The position numbers and the translations under genes were made by a program. A DNA stretch of 58,393 bases, taken from the NCBI RefSeq assembly GCF_000770635.1, contig NZ_AVBF01000022.1, forward strand, positions 1-58,393, read 5' to 3'. This document shows, one piece after another, positions 9,160 to 18,022 of the stretch (positions are counted from its first letter, which is position 1; the number at the start of each line of letters is the position of its first letter). The DNA comes from Pontibacillus yanchengensis Y32. GTDB lineage: Bacteria; Bacillota; Bacilli; Bacillales; BH030062. A model generated the notes under the pieces. That model ran no database searches and had not been told where the DNA came from. It saw nothing but the letters and a program-made list of their open reading frames with translations.

Positions 9160-9909
9160 TTAGCAGTCTGTAGCTCCAATGTCACCAATTTCAACTTGAC
9201 GAGTTTGCAACACTTTAAGCGTTAAGTCTAGAACAACTTTTTCTGTAATTTTGTCAAATGTGTCACCAAGCATCGTGTATTCTGGTGAGAAATCAAGCTC
9301 GTAGAAGTCAGCTCTTACTAGCTCACAGAAAGGTTGCTCGTTGTAGAATACATCGTTCTGGAAGTAATATTTATCAAGTCTAGGCTTTTCGCCAATTTTT
9401 GGATTAATGAATTGTGATTTACTTTCTTCTGACACACCAAATGCAGGTCGTGTAATAAAATCTTCATCTGTTAAATCGGCAAAACCTGAGAACGGTACAT
9501 TGGCAATACGGTCTCTGATTTTTCCTTCACAACGATCTGTAGCATATTCAATGTCTTTACGAATATAACCTTGAACGAAAAGTTTAGCACGTGTAACCTG
9601 ACGTGTTCCATCCCCTAGTGTGTTACCAAATGCTACTGGCACAAGCTTACATTGTGTTAGTACAGCATTTTTTAACACTCGTTTGATTTCAACTGCTGGT
9701 GGATCAAGTGGAATATCTGCTTCTACAACAATTTGAAGTGTAGTCTCTGCCAATAGGACAGGGACCTTCACCACTGCATTTGAAATCGTAGTAGGATCCA
9801 CATTGGTGTCCTGGAACTGAGTTTGTGTTTTTCCTTTTACTTTGCACTTATTATCTTTTGAATCTTTGCCATCGTAGCCATGATGAGAATCATAATTATA
9901 ATCGCTCAT
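9160..9909 (-). CDS. Spore coat/exosporium-like protein (SPOCS/DUF3794-like, possibly CsxC family)
   Basis: The 249-aa protein has a hydrophilic Asp/Lys/His-rich head (residues 1-40), then VKVPVLLAETTLQIVVEADI, a repeated beta-rich arrangement (VLTQCKLVPVAFG, KLFVQGYIRKDIEYA) and a C-terminal amphipathic segment ending in Cys. This resembles SPOCS/DUF3794-type spore proteins and the CsxC-like group found in exosporium or coat layers. No signal peptide is present, as expected for proteins assembled from the mother-cell cytoplasm. It neighbours a larger relative and cotA. Spore-layer location is inferred from family resemblance and context. Confidence 0.7.
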   Translation of the reverse strand: MSDYNYDSHHGYDGKDSKDNKCKVKGKTQTQFQDTNVDPTTISNAVVKVPVLLAETTLQIVVEADIPLDPPAVEIKRVLKNAVLTQCKLVPVAFGNTLGDGTRQVTRAKLFVQGYIRKDIEYATDRCEGKIRDRIANVPFSGFADLTDEDFITRPAFGVSEESKSQFINPKIGEKPRLDKYYFQNDVFYNEQPFCELVRADFYELDFSPEYTMLGDTFDKITEKVVLDLTLKVLQTRQVEIGDIGATDC

Positions 9910-10021
9910 TGAAAAACCTCCATTTACATATTTGGGAGTTATTTGTATCCCTACAATACTGTATGCTCAAAGGTAAAAGTCGTATAGGTAGATGGTAGAG
10001 GACAAACCACCATTTATTGTC

Positions 10022-11263
10022 TTAACACGATTGAACCTGCATAAATTCAACTCCTAAATGGAGGACTAGTTTTTCAGAAATGGTCTGATAGGCATCATTA
10101 ATAGAGACATCTTTCCTACAAAAGATAGATTGATGAACAACCCCCTCAAGCATAATAACTCCTTCTTCTGCCAGGAGGGTCGTATTTAATTGATCCTTGG
10201 GAGTCTTTGGTATGAAATTATAGTTATGGATGATAAGTTGATTTTCAATCGAGTCCACTTCATAAACAGGAAAAGGGGATTCAATTATTGGCTCCATCGA
10301 CAGTTCTATATCGTATTGCCCTAACAATACAGGTGTTTTTATACCCAGATAATGATGCTCTTTAATCTCTTTCTTATAGGAATATCCGTAAAGCTCATTG
10401 AGTCGCTCTTTATGCACTTCGGAAGGTGTATTCTCAATTTGTATTTGGTTGGAAATTACAGCACTTGCCACATCACAGTATGGTGTTTCATGAAACGTTT
10501 GTTCTGTATAAAAAAACTTGGAACGAACATTCTCATTTGCTCGATCTTCCTCATCAATAAATCGATACGTTTCAGTAACAGAAGAAGGTATTAGTGGTGG
10601 ACGAATAAAATGCTTGACATTAATCCATGCTTTAAAAGGGATCTGCACTGATAACATGCTCTCCAATTCATTTAGCTCATATTCCTTTTCATTCTCATTT
10701 AACAGATTCGTAGAATAAGAGTAGGTCCCTGTTAATATCTGATATTCTTGCGTCGACTGAATCTCTTCCATTACATGAACGGGCTCCTCATCAACTTCTT
10801 GGTGATCCTCATTATAATCATCCAAATTATTAGAGGTGTTTACTTCTTCTTCTGTAAATGATAGTTGTGTATGTTCCTTATCTGTCTCTACATGCTCAGC
10901 ACTTTGAAAACTATTTTGAACAACATTATGGATCAATTCTCCATATGAAGAAGAAGACTGCATTTGCTCCTCTTGATGGGAATCAACTGTGTGTGCTGAC
11001 GGTAAATTCTCCTCTTCTATTAGTGATTCAAAATCGTTTAAATCAATAGTCTGTTCATTCTTCGTTTTATCTTCGCTATCATTAACTCCAAAAGAAGCTT
11101 CACCGAAGTCAATCGATTTCCCAGCGTAATTTCGCCTTAAATACCTACGCGGTTTGCGCTTTTTACGCTCCTTTTTAGTCGAGTTCTCTCCTGTAAACCG
11201 ACTCACTTGCTTCCCTTTCGGTGCATTATTTATCGCTGCATTGTTCATCCACGGTATATTCAC
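10022..11263 (-). CDS. Large spore-layer protein related to the adjacent SPOCS-like protein
   Basis: This 413-aa protein starts with a basic Lys/Arg-rich stretch (about residues 17-50, KKERKKRKPRRYLRRNY), then a long acidic low-complexity region to about residue 200. The C-terminal 200 residues resemble the gene at 9160-9909: a PYCDVASA segment parallels PFCELVRA, and AYQTISEKLVLHLGVEFMQ parallels FDKITEKVVLDLTLKVLQ. The start is a GTG; GGAGGAGG precedes it at good spacing. The disordered charged head suggests a structural or scaffold role in the spore coat. Function is inferred only from the homologous neighbour and cotA. Confidence 0.65.
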   Translation of the reverse strand: MNIPWMNNAAINNAPKGKQVSRFTGENSTKKERKKRKPRRYLRRNYAGKSIDFGEASFGVNDSEDKTKNEQTIDLNDFESLIEEENLPSAHTVDSHQEEQMQSSSSYGELIHNVVQNSFQSAEHVETDKEHTQLSFTEEEVNTSNNLDDYNEDHQEVDEEPVHVMEEIQSTQEYQILTGTYSYSTNLLNENEKEYELNELESMLSVQIPFKAWINVKHFIRPPLIPSSVTETYRFIDEEDRANENVRSKFFYTEQTFHETPYCDVASAVISNQIQIENTPSEVHKERLNELYGYSYKKEIKEHHYLGIKTPVLLGQYDIELSMEPIIESPFPVYEVDSIENQLIIHNYNFIPKTPKDQLNTTLLAEEGVIMLEGVVHQSIFCRKDVSINDAYQTISEKLVLHLGVEFMQVQSC

Positions 11264-11415
11264 AGAATCCTCCTCCCCAAACCAAACCTTTTTATTTTAT
11301 TATGTATGTCATTTGCCTAAATTTGTTCCTGGATTAATAAGATGGTTGCTGAAGCATGATTTTAGTAATTAGTACTATATATAATGGTATAGATACAAAA
11401 TGTAAGGGTGATGAA

Positions 11416-12951
11416 ATGGAGTTAACTAAATTTGTGGATGAACTACCTACAATACCTACCTTAAAGCCTAATGCCATTCTAAATGGTGTGCCCTATTATG
11501 AAGTGACAATGCTTCAATGCCACCAACAACTTCATCGTGATTTACCACCTACTACTATTTGGGGATACAACGGAATGTATCCTGGTCCTACAATAGAAGC
11601 ATTTAGCCATCAATTAATTCGTGTTTGTTGGAAGAATCAACTTCCAACAAAGCACTTTCTTCCAGTGGATAAAACGGTTCATGGAGCAGAGCCCCCCAAC
11701 CCTGAAGTCCGGACAGTTGTACATCTCCATGGAGGAGCCACCCCGGATTATAGTGATGGGTACCCGGAGGCATGGTTTACGAATGACTTCCAGCAGGTGG
11801 GGCCTTATTTTGTGACAAAAACCTATGATTATCCTAATCTACAACCCTCGACAGCTCTTTGGTATCATGACCACGCTGTAGGTATAACGAGGTTGAACAT
11901 ATACGCTGGGTTAAGTGGCTTTTATTTGATTCGGGACACACAAGAACAGATGTTGAACCTCCCTAGAGGAAACTATGAAGTGCCGTTATTGGTACAGGAT
12001 AGAAGTTTCAATGAAGATGGCTCTTTATATTACCCTTGTGAACCTGAAGAACCTGTGGAAGGTGTCTGTCCATCTGTTGTTCCGGAGTTCTTTGGAGACA
12101 CGATTCTCGTAAATGGAAAAGTTTGGCCATATTTAGATGTAGAGCCTCGTCGTTATCGTTTTCGTTTATTAAACGCTTCCAATTCCAGATTCTATAATTT
12201 TTCCTTGAGTTCAAATCAGTTTTTTTATCAAATTGGAAGTGATCAAGGATTGCTCGAGCAACCAGTCATGACCAAAGAAATACTTCTTGGACCTGCTGAA
12301 CGAGCAGATATCATTGTAGATTTCTCCACCCAGTTTGGTAATACTATTACCTTACAAAATAGCGCACCCTCACCTTTTCCAGGTGGAGACCCACCTAATC
12401 CTGAGACAACAGGATTGATTCTACAAATCAGAGTCATTCGTCCTTTATGTAGTTTGGATCAAAGCACAATCCCTTATTATTTAACGTATATGCCGACATT
12501 ATCTGAAAATCTTGCATCAAAAAATAGACTTTTATCTCTTGATATGGCTAAAGATGCATATGGAAGAGAAATCCATTTATTAGATAATAAGAGATGGGCA
12601 GACCCAATAACTGAATGTCCAAAACTTGGTACTTATGAAGTGTGGTCCTTTATAAATACAACGGAGGATGCCCATCCTATTCATATCCACCTTGTTCGCT
12701 TTCAAGTGCTTGATCGACAGCCATATAATGTTGACGTATATCAGCAAACAGACGAAATAGTCACAACCGGTTCTAAAATTCCCCCACCACTCAACGAACG
12801 TGGTTGGAAGGATACGGTCATTGCAAACCCTGGTGAAATAACAAGAGTCATTTTTGCAGTTGGTCCATTCTCGGGTTTATATGTATGGCATTGCCACATT
12901 CTAGAACATGAAGACCATGAAATGATGCTCCCCTACATTGTAATAAAATAG
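11416..12951 (+). CDS. cotA: Spore coat multicopper oxidase (laccase) CotA
   Basis: The 511-aa protein closely resembles B. subtilis CotA (513 aa), an outer-coat laccase that oxidises phenolic substrates with reduction of oxygen to water and makes the brown spore pigment. Copper-binding motifs are complete: HLHGG, WYHDHA, HPIHIH and the type-1/type-3 motif WHCHILEHEDHEM at the C terminus. The N terminus (ELTKFVDELP) and YEVTMLQCHQQLHRDLPPT also follow CotA. The ATG at 11416 follows AAGGGTG; an upstream in-frame ATG at 11356 lacks a site. No signal peptide, as for CotA. It diverges from the SPOCS-like gene. Confidence 0.95.
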   Translation: MELTKFVDELPTIPTLKPNAILNGVPYYEVTMLQCHQQLHRDLPPTTIWGYNGMYPGPTIEAFSHQLIRVCWKNQLPTKHFLPVDKTVHGAEPPNPEVRTVVHLHGGATPDYSDGYPEAWFTNDFQQVGPYFVTKTYDYPNLQPSTALWYHDHAVGITRLNIYAGLSGFYLIRDTQEQMLNLPRGNYEVPLLVQDRSFNEDGSLYYPCEPEEPVEGVCPSVVPEFFGDTILVNGKVWPYLDVEPRRYRFRLLNASNSRFYNFSLSSNQFFYQIGSDQGLLEQPVMTKEILLGPAERADIIVDFSTQFGNTITLQNSAPSPFPGGDPPNPETTGLILQIRVIRPLCSLDQSTIPYYLTYMPTLSENLASKNRLLSLDMAKDAYGREIHLLDNKRWADPITECPKLGTYEVWSFINTTEDAHPIHIHLVRFQVLDRQPYNVDVYQQTDEIVTTGSKIPPPLNERGWKDTVIANPGEITRVIFAVGPFSGLYVWHCHILEHEDHEMMLPYIVIK

Positions 12952-13024
12952 GTTAAGAGCGGCATTGCTAGACTTGTGTTCTGCAATTTGAAATGATGGT
13001 TCTTCCAATATACCCTTTTTTTAT

Positions 13025-13376
13025 GGCTGTGTTAAAGTTTGGTGTTGATATAATAATTAGTTTTATATTCCTCCATAATAGCACCGTACTCTTGAATAAC
13101 TGGTGAGGCTGGACCCGTTACGTTTGTGAGGAAGGGGCTGCGGTGAAATGGTTCGCTTTCCGCGGAGGAACATGCAATCCTCGTTCGGCTACGCCTCTCT
13201 GTGGGGTCTCGCATTGTCCCTTCTTCCGCAGGAGTCTCACCATTTCCCTCCACCCATCGGTATGTCGGATAACGGAGTTCAGCACCAAAACCCTTAGTCC
13301 AGATTATGCTTCTTATCTTGAATAAAACTATTTAGATTAATTGATTCCAAAGTCAACACCAAACTTTAACATAGCC
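13025..13376. mobile_element. MITE-like element with 24-bp terminal inverted repeats
   Basis: The ends 13025-13048 (GGCTGTGTTAAAGTTTGG then TGTTGA) and 13353-13376 are inverted repeats matching at 23 of 24 positions. TTTTTTAT occurs on both flanks, a candidate 8-bp target duplication, though the T run makes this weak. The 352-bp interior has no credible gene. It holds an imperfect palindrome (about 13143-13246) with GAAATGGT/ACCATTTC outer arms and CGCGGAGGAA/TTCTTCCGC-type inner arms. These features fit a non-autonomous element mobilised by a transposase elsewhere; 8-bp duplications and GG ends occur in ISL3-type elements, but the family is not established. Confidence 0.8.
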
Positions 13377-13435
13377 TTTTTTATAGAAAGAATTCAAAAG
13401 TGATGCATTATAATCTTAGGCGGGAGGAGCTCCTA

Positions 13436-14626
13436 ATGAAAGTAAGTGTACGAAAAGGTGATTCCCTTTGGTATTATAGTCAATTATTCGGAATTCCCTT
13501 TGAGTTAGTTGTTGATTCCAACAGATCCTTTAATCCCAATCAACTATCCATTGGGCAACAGGTTCAGATCCCTGGTTATGTTGTTACTAACTACTCCATC
13601 AACCCAGGTGACTCCCTATGGGGGATATCCCGTCGGCAAGGTTATCCTTTAGATGTTTTATATTTACTTAATCAGACGATCAATCCTAATACACTACAAA
13701 TTGGTCAAACCATCCTTGTCCCTATTCGTGTTACTTGGAGGGTGGTTAATGGGAAAGAAGCTTATTCCTACTCCACTATGGTGAATGACATAAACCAACT
13801 AGTATCCATTTACCCATTTATTCGCACCCCTTCTATAGGCAATTCCGTATTGGGTAAACCTATACCAGAGCTTAGAATTGGGAGAGGGAACAAACAAATT
13901 CATATCAATGCTTCCTTCCATGCCAATGAATGGATCACCACCCCAATCATGATGAAGTTTTTAAACGAATACCTACTTGCCCTAACAAACCAAACTCCGA
14001 TACGCGGCATACAGTTAAACCCATTTTATAACCAAACAGACCTCTCAGCAGTACCTATGGTCAATCCAGATGGAGTTAATCTTGTTCTGGAAGGACCGCC
14101 TGAAGAAGAGCCTTATCGTTCCCAAGTTTTGTCGATTAATAATAATAATATGAATTTCAACCGTTGGAAGGCGAACATCCGTGGAGTAGATTTAAATAAT
14201 CAATACCCAGCTAAATGGGAGTTGGAGAGCGAGCGAAAACAACAAGCTCCATCCCCTTTCAATTATCCTGGACCTTATCCTTTATCTGAACCAGAAGCCC
14301 AAGCTGTCGCTGAACTAACACGTTCTAGAGATTTCACAAGAGCTCTAGCTTTCCATACTCAAGGAGAAGTAATTTACTGGGGATACGAAAGTCTGGAACC
14401 ACCAGTTGCTGAAGTAATTGTGGAGGAATTTGCACGTGTGAGTGGTTATCGTCCCATTCGATTCATAGATAGTTTCGCGGGTTACAAAGACTGGTTTATC
14501 CAAGAATGGCGCCGTCCCGGATACACCGTAGAATTAGGAAAAGGCACCAGCCCGCTCCCACTCAATCAGTTTGATAAAATCTATGAAGAAACACTGGGAA
14601 TATTTCTAGCAAACTTGTATTTATAG
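13436..14626 (+). CDS. LysM/M14 gamma-D-glutamyl-meso-diaminopimelate endopeptidase (ENP1-like)
   Basis: The 396-aa protein has two N-terminal LysM domains (about residues 1-45 and 47-93, each with GDSLW) and a zinc carboxypeptidase M14 domain. Metal-site residues appear in FHANEW (His, Glu) and AFHTQGEVIYW (His); the catalytic Glu is in YTVELGKG. The architecture and length match Lysinibacillus sphaericus endopeptidase I and B. subtilis YqgT, which cut the gamma-D-Glu-diaminopimelate bond of peptidoglycan; ENP1 is sporulation-associated. GGGAGGAG precedes the ATG at 13436. No signal peptide, as in ENP1. Its place beside cotA supports a spore role. Confidence 0.9.
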   Translation: MKVSVRKGDSLWYYSQLFGIPFELVVDSNRSFNPNQLSIGQQVQIPGYVVTNYSINPGDSLWGISRRQGYPLDVLYLLNQTINPNTLQIGQTILVPIRVTWRVVNGKEAYSYSTMVNDINQLVSIYPFIRTPSIGNSVLGKPIPELRIGRGNKQIHINASFHANEWITTPIMMKFLNEYLLALTNQTPIRGIQLNPFYNQTDLSAVPMVNPDGVNLVLEGPPEEEPYRSQVLSINNNNMNFNRWKANIRGVDLNNQYPAKWELESERKQQAPSPFNYPGPYPLSEPEAQAVAELTRSRDFTRALAFHTQGEVIYWGYESLEPPVAEVIVEEFARVSGYRPIRFIDSFAGYKDWFIQEWRRPGYTVELGKGTSPLPLNQFDKIYEETLGIFLANLYL

Positions 14627-14640
14627 CAGCCTATATACAA

Positions 14641-14680
14641 AAAGAAGACGATTTCCCATTGGAGGTCGCCTTCTTTTCTT
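14641..14680. terminator. Bidirectional terminator after the M14 peptidase gene
   Basis: AAAGAAGACGA (14641-14651) pairs with TCGCCTTCTTT (14666-14676) with one mismatch, with T-rich sequence on the plus side. It lies between two converging genes. Confidence 0.75.
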
Positions 14681-14688
14681 TCAAAATA

Positions 14689-14919
14689 TTATAATACTTC
14701 TTTACATTCATTTGTTACTCCACATTGCGGACAATCCGCATATAGCATTAAATTAACTAGCTTTCCGTTCGAACCTTCCATCGTATTTACAGCTACTGCT
14801 CTGGCCGGAACGGCATCCTCACTAATTTGATATTCTTTTTGCAATGGAGCTTCAAAATCAAATATATGTCCACAAACGAGACAACTATAACCATCTCTAC
14901 GTTTTACTTCTTGAGCCAT
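14689..14919 (-). CDS. Small CxxC protein of unknown function
   Basis: The 76-aa protein has two CxxC pairs, CLVC near residue 13 and CPQC near residue 64, plus a further Cys close to the C terminus. This suggests a small zinc-binding fold. GGAGAGG lies before the ATG. No membrane segment is visible. It stands alone on the minus strand after the M14 gene. The family was not recognised. Confidence 0.65.
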   Translation of the reverse strand: MAQEVKRRDGYSCLVCGHIFDFEAPLQKEYQISEDAVPARAVAVNTMEGSNGKLVNLMLYADCPQCGVTNECKEVL

Positions 14920-15133
14920 GTAGATCCTCTCCTTTTTATTTAAATTGTTTCCCTTTAAAAATTTTTATAAAACAAAAGGTTAAGAACTACATCTTAAGTC
15001 AGTAGTTTTGTTTTTAATCATTGTATTTTCTTTACATAGTACTAGTAACCTAAAACGCTTTTTATGGAAGGAGTTTCACTTGTTATTAGAAAAGGAATAG
15101 TAAACACAAAATGCTAGATAAAGAGGTGATTGA

Positions 15134-15277
15134 ATGGGGATCCTGTCAAAGCTTTCAAAGTTATCCAAATATAAAAATGATGTCAGCGCCATTAGTAAAG
15201 GACGTACTGGTCAGCGTGTAAAAAGACGTGCAACAGGTAAAGTTACAGGTAAAATCATGAGAAGATTATTTAGATAA
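15134..15277 (+). CDS. Small basic protein (47 aa)
   Basis: AGAGGTGAT (15122-15130) and an ATG at 15134 open a 47-codon frame ending at TAA 15275-15277. The product is rich in Lys and Arg, with an amphipathic head (MGILSKLSKLSKY) and a basic tail (GRTGQRVKRRATGKVTGK). Such composition suits nucleic-acid or membrane-surface binding. No homologue was recognised. The ribosome-binding site, codon usage and stop support a real gene. Confidence 0.6.
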   Translation: MGILSKLSKLSKYKNDVSAISKGRTGQRVKRRATGKVTGKIMRRLFR

Positions 15278-15299
15278 TATGTAATTGTGGGGGCTATTT

Positions 15300-15412
15300 C
15301 GGTTTCGGAGCAAGATTCGGGTTTTCGGAGCAACTTCTTCGATTTCAGAGCAAAATTCGAATTTTCCGATCAAATTTTTCGATTTCGGAGCATAATTCGA
15401 ATTTTCCGAGCA
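15300..15412. repeat. Degenerate intergenic tandem repeat (about 40-bp unit of two half-units)
   Basis: About six successive segments alternate between roughly 19-base (TTTCGGAGCANNATTCGAA type) and 21-base (TTTTCCGAGCAANTTTTTCGA type) half-units, giving a 40-bp period repeated about 2.5 times. It follows the 47-aa gene and precedes a minus-strand gene. No coding role is evident. Confidence 0.7.
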
Positions 15413-15477
15413 CCCACCTATTTTGTTCCATTAAAACCAGCGCTATCTTATCGATAGCGCTTCATTGTTCGACATGA

Positions 15478-15780
15478 TTATGCTGTTTGTTCCTTTTTCA
15501 TAGGCAACAAGATGGTCCGCTGAAGAGGTACAACTCCCATAGGAGCATTCCGTTCTATCCATTCATATGACTTCCCATCAATAATAAAGTGCCGGTAATC
15601 TACATACTCCACTTCCCTACCCTGGCTTTCAAGCTCGGTCTGAATGGCTTCTATATAGTCTTGATGGTTTGTGTACCTTTCATCAAAATCAATTCGAATA
15701 GCACCTTTGCGATATCCAAATAACCAATTGAAAAAGGTAAGTCCAGCAATAGCTCCTATAATATTGAATATAATTTGCAT
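15478..15780 (-). CDS. Small membrane-anchored protein of unknown function
   Basis: The 100-aa protein has one N-terminal membrane segment (about residues 2-21, IIFNIIGAIAGLTFFNWLFGY) and a cytoplasmic-looking charged domain (IRIDFDERYTNHQDYIEAIQTELESQG). AAAGGAGA precedes the ATG at 15780; the frame is open upstream to 15855 but without a site. It is preceded on the same strand by a lipoprotein gene. Family not recognised. Confidence 0.65.
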   Translation of the reverse strand: MQIIFNIIGAIAGLTFFNWLFGYRKGAIRIDFDERYTNHQDYIEAIQTELESQGREVEYVDYRHFIIDGKSYEWIERNAPMGVVPLQRTILLPMKKEQTA

Positions 15781-15870
15781 GAAGAATCTCCTTTCTATTT
15801 TATAGAAAATCAGCTTCTTTTCATTCATACGAAAGGAAACACATTCACGTTTCAATATTTATCCAAAAGC

Positions 15871-16233
15871 TTATTCTCCTTCTTTCCACTCCTCTGATAT
15901 CACGGCTTTTATATACGTTCCATCCTTCTGCTTCACTGCTATAGCATTGTCTGTCCCAACCCCAGTAATTTTATAATATGTAGTTCCTTCTTGATATGTA
16001 TTAGAAACATTACCGGAATAGTCGCCTTCCTTTGTAATGTATTTCGTCACAGAGCCTATTTTTTCGCCTACTTTTTCCTTCTCTATTACCATGGCATCAG
16101 AGACTACATAACTTTCTCCCTCATATCTAACAAACTCATACGCCCAACTCTCACTCGAACCTGACTGGCAGCTAACTAGGAATATACTTATACATAACCA
16201 TCCAAAACTAACTCGTTTGATGATATTTATCAT
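15871..16233 (-). CDS. Putative lipoprotein of unknown function
   Basis: The 120-aa product starts with a hydrophobic signal region and a lipobox-like LVSC, so it should be attached to the outer face of the membrane. The mature part is small and beta-rich (SVTKYITKEGDYSGNVSNTY). It lies in a run of minus-strand genes for small envelope proteins (15478-18022). No family was recognised. Confidence 0.65.
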   Translation of the reverse strand: MINIIKRVSFGWLCISIFLVSCQSGSSESWAYEFVRYEGESYVVSDAMVIEKEKVGEKIGSVTKYITKEGDYSGNVSNTYQEGTTYYKITGVGTDNAIAVKQKDGTYIKAVISEEWKEGE

Positions 16234-16266
16234 TCCCTTCCAACTATTAAAAGAGGTAGCATGACT

Positions 16267-16467
16267 CTAATCATCCCGATTTGTTTCAGGATGTTCTGGA
16301 ATACTAGTAAACAGCTTCAACAATTGATCTACACACTCTTCGCTTGTAAATCGCCCATTTCCTGTTTTCACCATTTGCAGATTTGCATAAGTAAGCATAG
16401 CTAAACTTTTAGCATCCGACTCGTTTAATGACTTAATTCGATTTCTCATGTCTTCTAAATCAACCAC
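16267..16467 (-). CDS. Small hypothetical protein
   Basis: The frame encodes about 66 residues beginning VVDLEDMRNRIKSL. Upstream in-frame ATGs exist at 16482 and 16473, but GGAGG at 16480-16476 overlaps or nearly touches them. A GTG at 16467 sits eight bases from GGAGG and is the better start. The protein is soluble and mostly helical, with no recognised motif. It is upstream of the lipoprotein gene on the same strand. Confidence 0.55.
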   Translation of the reverse strand: MVDLEDMRNRIKSLNESDAKSLAMLTYANLQMVKTGNGRFTSEECVDQLLKLFTSIPEHPETNRDD

Positions 16468-16562
16468 AGACATAGCCTCCATCTACTATAGTAAGTTTAA
16501 AAGCTAGTATTTATTTTGTATTACTAACTTATTAAGAAGAGTTCCCTCTCATGTGAACAGGA

Positions 16563-17297
16563 TTATTCCAAATCATTTACATTCTCGAGATCTTCATCGC
16601 CTTTTAATAAAACAAATTGGAAACCTCCATACCCAGCATTATATCCGTTGACATCACCAGTATGTTCAGGGAATATTCTCTTACCATTTTGACTGAACCC
16701 AGACCAACCAAAATGCAGATCAGGATTGGAATCAAAAATATTTCCCCTACTAACAGAGACCTTAAGTTTTTCAAGATAAAAAGCCCAGTCATTTGGCATT
16801 TCCATTATCCCAAAAGTGTTTGGAAGTGAGGAGAACCGCTTTTCCATCTGAACACCAGGTGTAAACAAGTGCTGACCTTCAGATACACGATAATATCTTT
16901 CATTCATCAGGTAAAAAGATAAGGACGTAATTTGGTCTGCTGGATGTATATTCCATGTAATAACATAGCTTGAAGGGTCACTAGGATCCACTTTCCAAAC
17001 AAATGGTTTCCCTCCGTCCATATTGATTACTTTCCACTCATGTTTATCCCAAAGCCAGTGACTAACCCCAAACTCATTTGACGCAGTTTTAAAAGGAACA
17101 AACACATGCTCCTTATCGATAAAGTGTCGGTCCTGAATAGAGGTAACCTCAGTAGCATTATTTTTTTCATTCATCCGCTTGATGAGTACTTCGTTCTCTT
17201 GAAGACGCATTGGTGCGGCTAGATAATACCAATAAACTAGAAATATGGCTGTAATGACCATAACTGATAGAAACACAATTTTTATTCTTTTTGTCAT
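16563..17297 (-). CDS. Membrane-anchored or secreted protein of unknown function
   Basis: The 244-aa protein has one N-terminal membrane segment (about residues 8-27) acting as anchor or uncleaved signal, and a soluble extracellular domain rich in Trp, Tyr and Phe (HWLWDKHEWKVINMDGG, DWAFYLEKL). GGAGG precedes its ATG, and it starts one base into the stop region of the upstream membrane gene, so the two are probably translated together. Neither partner was recognised. Confidence 0.65.
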   Translation of the reverse strand: MTKRIKIVFLSVMVITAIFLVYWYYLAAPMRLQENEVLIKRMNEKNNATEVTSIQDRHFIDKEHVFVPFKTASNEFGVSHWLWDKHEWKVINMDGGKPFVWKVDPSDPSSYVITWNIHPADQITSLSFYLMNERYYRVSEGQHLFTPGVQMEKRFSSLPNTFGIMEMPNDWAFYLEKLKVSVSRGNIFDSNPDLHFGWSGFSQNGKRIFPEHTGDVNGYNAGYGGFQFVLLKGDEDLENVNDLE

Positions 17298-18022
17298 TAT
17301 TGGACCTCCTTAAATAATGAGTACTCGGATTCAAAAAAGAGCTGGTCCCCATTTTCATTGTGTACCAAAATGCCTTTCCCATCTCGCTTGATATAAATTA
17401 GGGGTTGAATCCCGCTTCCAAATTGTGGTTCTGTTCCTTTTAAAACATAAGGAAATATCTCCATCACATCCTCTTTTGGCTTTCCTTGCTCCATTTTCTT
17501 AAACCATTCCATACCATTAAACTCGCTTTGTTGAAAAGAGGGAAGGGAGGATTGAAAATCTTCTTTAAGAATTGGATTCTCACCTGAGGGGTGCGTTGTC
17601 ACTAACTGAGGCTGATTAACAGAAGCGATATAAGTAGACAACTCCCCCCTATAGTAAACTTGGTCGTGCAAAAATGATCCTAGAATTCCTAAAGAGAAAA
17701 AGAGAAAGGACGCTCCGAACCCAACCCAAGCAAAAGGGCGATACTCATGCCACGATTTTTCCTTATTGTTAAGACAAAAAAAACCAAAAATCAGCCATAC
17801 ACCTAGTGGTAATATAGGAAATAAAGCACGATCTCCTGAGATTTGTAGTGTGTAATCAAAGGTGAACATGCCGATGTATGTGATAAGGAAGACTTTCCAA
17901 AGTGAGAGTTCAGTCTTATTTTTTCGATATATGTAGATAACTAGAAATATTATAGATCCCCAACCGAGGAGAGATGTTAAGATGTGAATAATTCCTGTCT
18001 CGAAATCTGTCCAATCATTCAA
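17297..18022 (-). CDS. Multi-pass membrane protein with soluble tail, unknown function
   Basis: The 241-aa protein has about four membrane segments in its first 130 residues and a soluble C-terminal tail that should face outside or inside depending on topology. The start is a TTG at 18022 with AAGGAG at suitable spacing. Its stop overlaps the start of the next gene at 17297. The pair may form a small envelope complex, but this is inference from coupling alone. Confidence 0.65.
   Translation of the reverse strand: MNDWTDFETGIIHILTSLLGWGSIIFLVIYIYRKNKTELSLWKVFLITYIGMFTFDYTLQISGDRALFPILPLGVWLIFGFFCLNNKEKSWHEYRPFAWVGFGASFLFFSLGILGSFLHDQVYYRGELSTYIASVNQPQLVTTHPSGENPILKEDFQSSLPSFQQSEFNGMEWFKKMEQGKPKEDVMEIFPYVLKGTEPQFGSGIQPLIYIKRDGKGILVHNENGDQLFFESEYSLFKEVQ

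Noticed and set aside
13032-13325. Short open frames within the MITE
   Set aside because: They lie in the inverted-repeat interior on both strands, have no credible ribosome-binding site and no recognisable product.
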